Source: Clostridiales bacterium (GTDB lineage: Bacteria; Bacillota; Clostridia; WRLR01). From it: a DNA stretch of 7,300 nucleotides. Position 1 is the first letter of the stretch; each line of letters begins with the position of its first letter. This document shows, one piece after another, positions 5,961 to 7,300 of the stretch. The stretch lies in the NCBI GenBank assembly GCA_031287655.1, contig JAITSR010000283.1:1-7300 (forward strand), in the 5' to 3' direction. The notes beneath the pieces were generated by a model. That model was not told where the DNA came from, searched no databases, and saw only the letters and a list, made by a program, of their open reading frames with translations. The position numbers were made by a program, and so were the translations under genes.

Positions 5961-7225
5961 ATACCGCGCTCCGGCTGATTTTGCCGCTGTTTTGGATTAA
6001 AGTGAAAAATACGCTGCGCGACCGGCACAATTTAGCGCTGCTCGCCGTGCTGCCGGCCGCCGCCGCCGTATGCGCGTGGGCGCTGCTCGCTTTTTATATC
6101 GAAGGCGGGGCGAGCCTTCCGGTCGGCGTGCTGGATTTGGACCGGTCGGCCTTTTCGGAGATCGTGACCGAGCGGTTCGCGCAAAACGAGTCCGTCGATG
6201 TGCGGCTGCTCGCGGCGGATGAATCCGGTTCCGTGAGTGGGGCGACGGCGGGGGGGCGGCCCGGCGAGACCGGTGAGACCGGTGAGACCAACGATGCCGT
6301 CGGCGCCGCTGCGTCAACCGCGGGCGACCTGTCCGGCGTTGTGCGGCTTGTGCAGACCCGCAGCCTCGAGGCGGTTGTCGTGATACTGCCGGGATTTTCC
6401 GATCAGCTGCGGCGCTCGAAAACAAACGGGCTGATCGACGTGATTTGCGCCCCGACGGGCATTACGCGCGGCTTTGTCGCCGAGCTTTTCATCGCGCAGG
6501 TATCAAGACTTTCCTTCAACTGCGACGCCGCGAACAGGGTCGCCGCGGAGCGGGACGCGGCCGCCAAGGCGGACGGCGGGCCGGGCTTGTCGGACGCGGA
6601 GCGGACGGCGGTATGGGACGAGGCGTTCGCGTTCTCCGACGCGTATTGGGAGCCGCGGCCTCTGATGACAATCGAATACGAGCGCTGGGTCGCCGCGCCG
6701 CCGGACCCGCAGGCGGGCGCCGCCACGTCGCCCGCCGATAACACATCACAGCCCGTCGCCGCGCAACCCGAGGTTGTCGCCGCGCCGCCCGTAGCCGCCG
6801 ACGAACGGCCATCCGCTCCAAACGATGCACAGGGTCTGCGCGGCCTGTTGAACGCGCTGGTCGCGCGTCTGCTGTTCGCGCTGTTCTTCGCCTACGCCGT
6901 CTACTGTGTGATGGCCGCGGCGGGCGGCGCGCTCGCGGAGCGGGACGACGGGGTGCTGATGCGCCTTAGCGTCTGCGGTTTCGGCGCGCGGGTCTGGTTT
7001 TTTGTCTCGGCGGCCGTGCCATTCCTGCGGTATGGCGTGCCTTGCGCCGCGTTGCTGCTGGCCGTGTTCCGCGCGCCTGGGCGAGCGGCTTTTGCCGCGG
7101 CGGGTTTTCTCGGCTGCGCGCTGCTCGGCGTCTTTTTGGCGTCGCGCGGCGGGCAGGCGCGCTATCGGCTGTGTACGCTCGCCTGCGTCGCCGTGGCCGC
7201 GGCCGCCGCGCTGTTCTTTTCGTAG
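5957..7225 (+). CDS. ABC-2-type transporter permease B, short C-terminal bundle
   Basis: Second membrane subunit, 422 residues, coupled to permease A by an ATGA overlap (5957-5960). TM1 is at about 28-49. The outer domain (50 to about 297) has the family pattern LPVGVLDLDRSAFSEIV and EAVVVILPGF, parallel to permease A. The C-terminal helices are at about 300-324, 345-371, 374-394 and 401-421. That is four C-terminal helices against five in permease A, and the GG-x-x-x-P loop seen in A is absent. Two low-complexity insertions interrupt the outer domain: 87-126 (Gly/Ala-rich with a GET triplet repeat) and about 246-292 (Ala/Pro/Val-rich, just before TM2). A terminator follows directly, so the short end is probably real and not a frameshift within this window. 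An open frame upstream of 5957 reflects only out-of-frame reading of permease A. Pairing with A is likely; substrate unknown. Confidence 0.87.
   Translation: MNTALRLILPLFWIKVKNTLRDRHNLALLAVLPAAAAVCAWALLAFYIEGGASLPVGVLDLDRSAFSEIVTERFAQNESVDVRLLAADESGSVSGATAGGRPGETGETGETNDAVGAAASTAGDLSGVVRLVQTRSLEAVVVILPGFSDQLRRSKTNGLIDVICAPTGITRGFVAELFIAQVSRLSFNCDAANRVAAERDAAAKADGGPGLSDAERTAVWDEAFAFSDAYWEPRPLMTIEYERWVAAPPDPQAGAATSPADNTSQPVAAQPEVVAAPPVAADERPSAPNDAQGLRGLLNALVARLLFALFFAYAVYCVMAAAGGALAERDDGVLMRLSVCGFGARVWFFVSAAVPFLRYGVPCAALLLAVFRAPGRAAFAAAGFLGCALLGVFLASRGGQARYRLCTLACVAVAAAAALFFS
6263..6289 (+). repeat. 9-bp triplicate repeat in permease B (Gly-Glu-Thr x3)
   Basis: Three tandem copies of ggygagacc (6263-6271, 6272-6280, 6281-6289) encode GETGETGET in the first low-complexity insertion of permease B. 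In-frame copy-number change would alter length without breaking the gene. Confidence 0.85.
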
Positions 7226-7269
7226 GGCTGCGTGCGGCCTGCTGCACGCAGCCACCCCGGTCTTTGTTA
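7226..7269 (+). terminator. Probable Rho-independent terminator of the transporter operon
   Basis: A perfect 10-bp GC-rich stem (ggctgcgtgc at 7226-7235 with gcacgcagcc at 7244-7253) begins on the base after the permease B stop. The 8-base loop could close by two more pairs, one of them G-U. A T-rich but interrupted tract (tctttgttattgtt) begins 8 bases after the stem, so the U-tract is weak and displaced. Position directly after the last gene strongly favours an operon-end role. Confidence 0.6.
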
Positions 7270-7300
7270 TTGTTCCATTTGAGGCCGATTTCGAACTCCA
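7270..7300. other. Unassigned AT-richer right edge
   Basis: Beyond the terminator the base composition becomes less GC-rich and I see no gene, tRNA or promoter that can be supported. A minus-strand frame enters from the right edge and meets a stop at 7267-7269, but fewer than a dozen codons are visible. Confidence 0.3.

Noticed and set aside
7285..7300. tRNA T-arm-like bases (ttcgaactcc) at the right edge
   Set aside because: No matching stem, anticodon arm or acceptor can be drawn on either strand within the window.

Overview
The window is about 7.3 kb of G+C-rich (low-to-mid 60s % by eye) bacterial DNA with every convincing gene on the + strand. An LPXTG sortase-anchored surface protein, a lipobox lipoprotein, AGGAGG-type ribosome binding sites and an OGG1-type 8-oxoguanine glycosylase together suggest a Gram-positive, high-GC member of the Bacillota, most likely a Clostridia-class gut-type lineage. 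That placement is inference; no rRNA or other taxonomic marker is present.

Layout. 1-807: the C-terminal end of a wall-anchored surface protein whose start lies left of the window. It has Pro/Thr- and Glu/Pro-rich stalk repeats, a pre-anchor motif, LPKTG, a membrane helix and a basic tail. 808-864: a short gap with a 12-bp tandem duplication at the stop codon and a good sigma-70-type promoter placed so that transcription would begin at or next to the next start codon. 865-1746: an 8-oxoguanine DNA glycosylase/AP lyase with essentially all residues known to matter in OGG1. 1780-7225: a compact four-gene set of ABC-2-type ATPase, large lipoprotein, permease A and permease B. The two permeases are coupled by an ATGA overlap, and the set is closed by a hairpin terminator at 7226-7253. 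The last 47 bases are AT-richer and hold no supportable gene.

Working model. The ATPase (1780-2739) would power a heterodimeric ABC-2-fold transporter made of the two permeases (4587-5960 and 5957-7225). Each permease has one N-terminal membrane helix, a large extracytoplasmic domain and a C-terminal helix bundle. The lipoprotein (2793-4550) would sit on the outer face of the membrane as substrate handler or accessory factor. The direction is probably export, because this permease architecture is that of exporters, but the substrate cannot be read from the sequence. The least ordinary points are the lipoprotein of no recognised family inside the transporter operon, and Ala/Pro/Gly-rich low-complexity insertions in all three transporter subunits, including one between the D-loop and H-loop of the ATPase. 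Permease B also has a shorter C-terminal bundle than permease A. The glycosylase probably has its own promoter and is not obviously related in function to the transporter.
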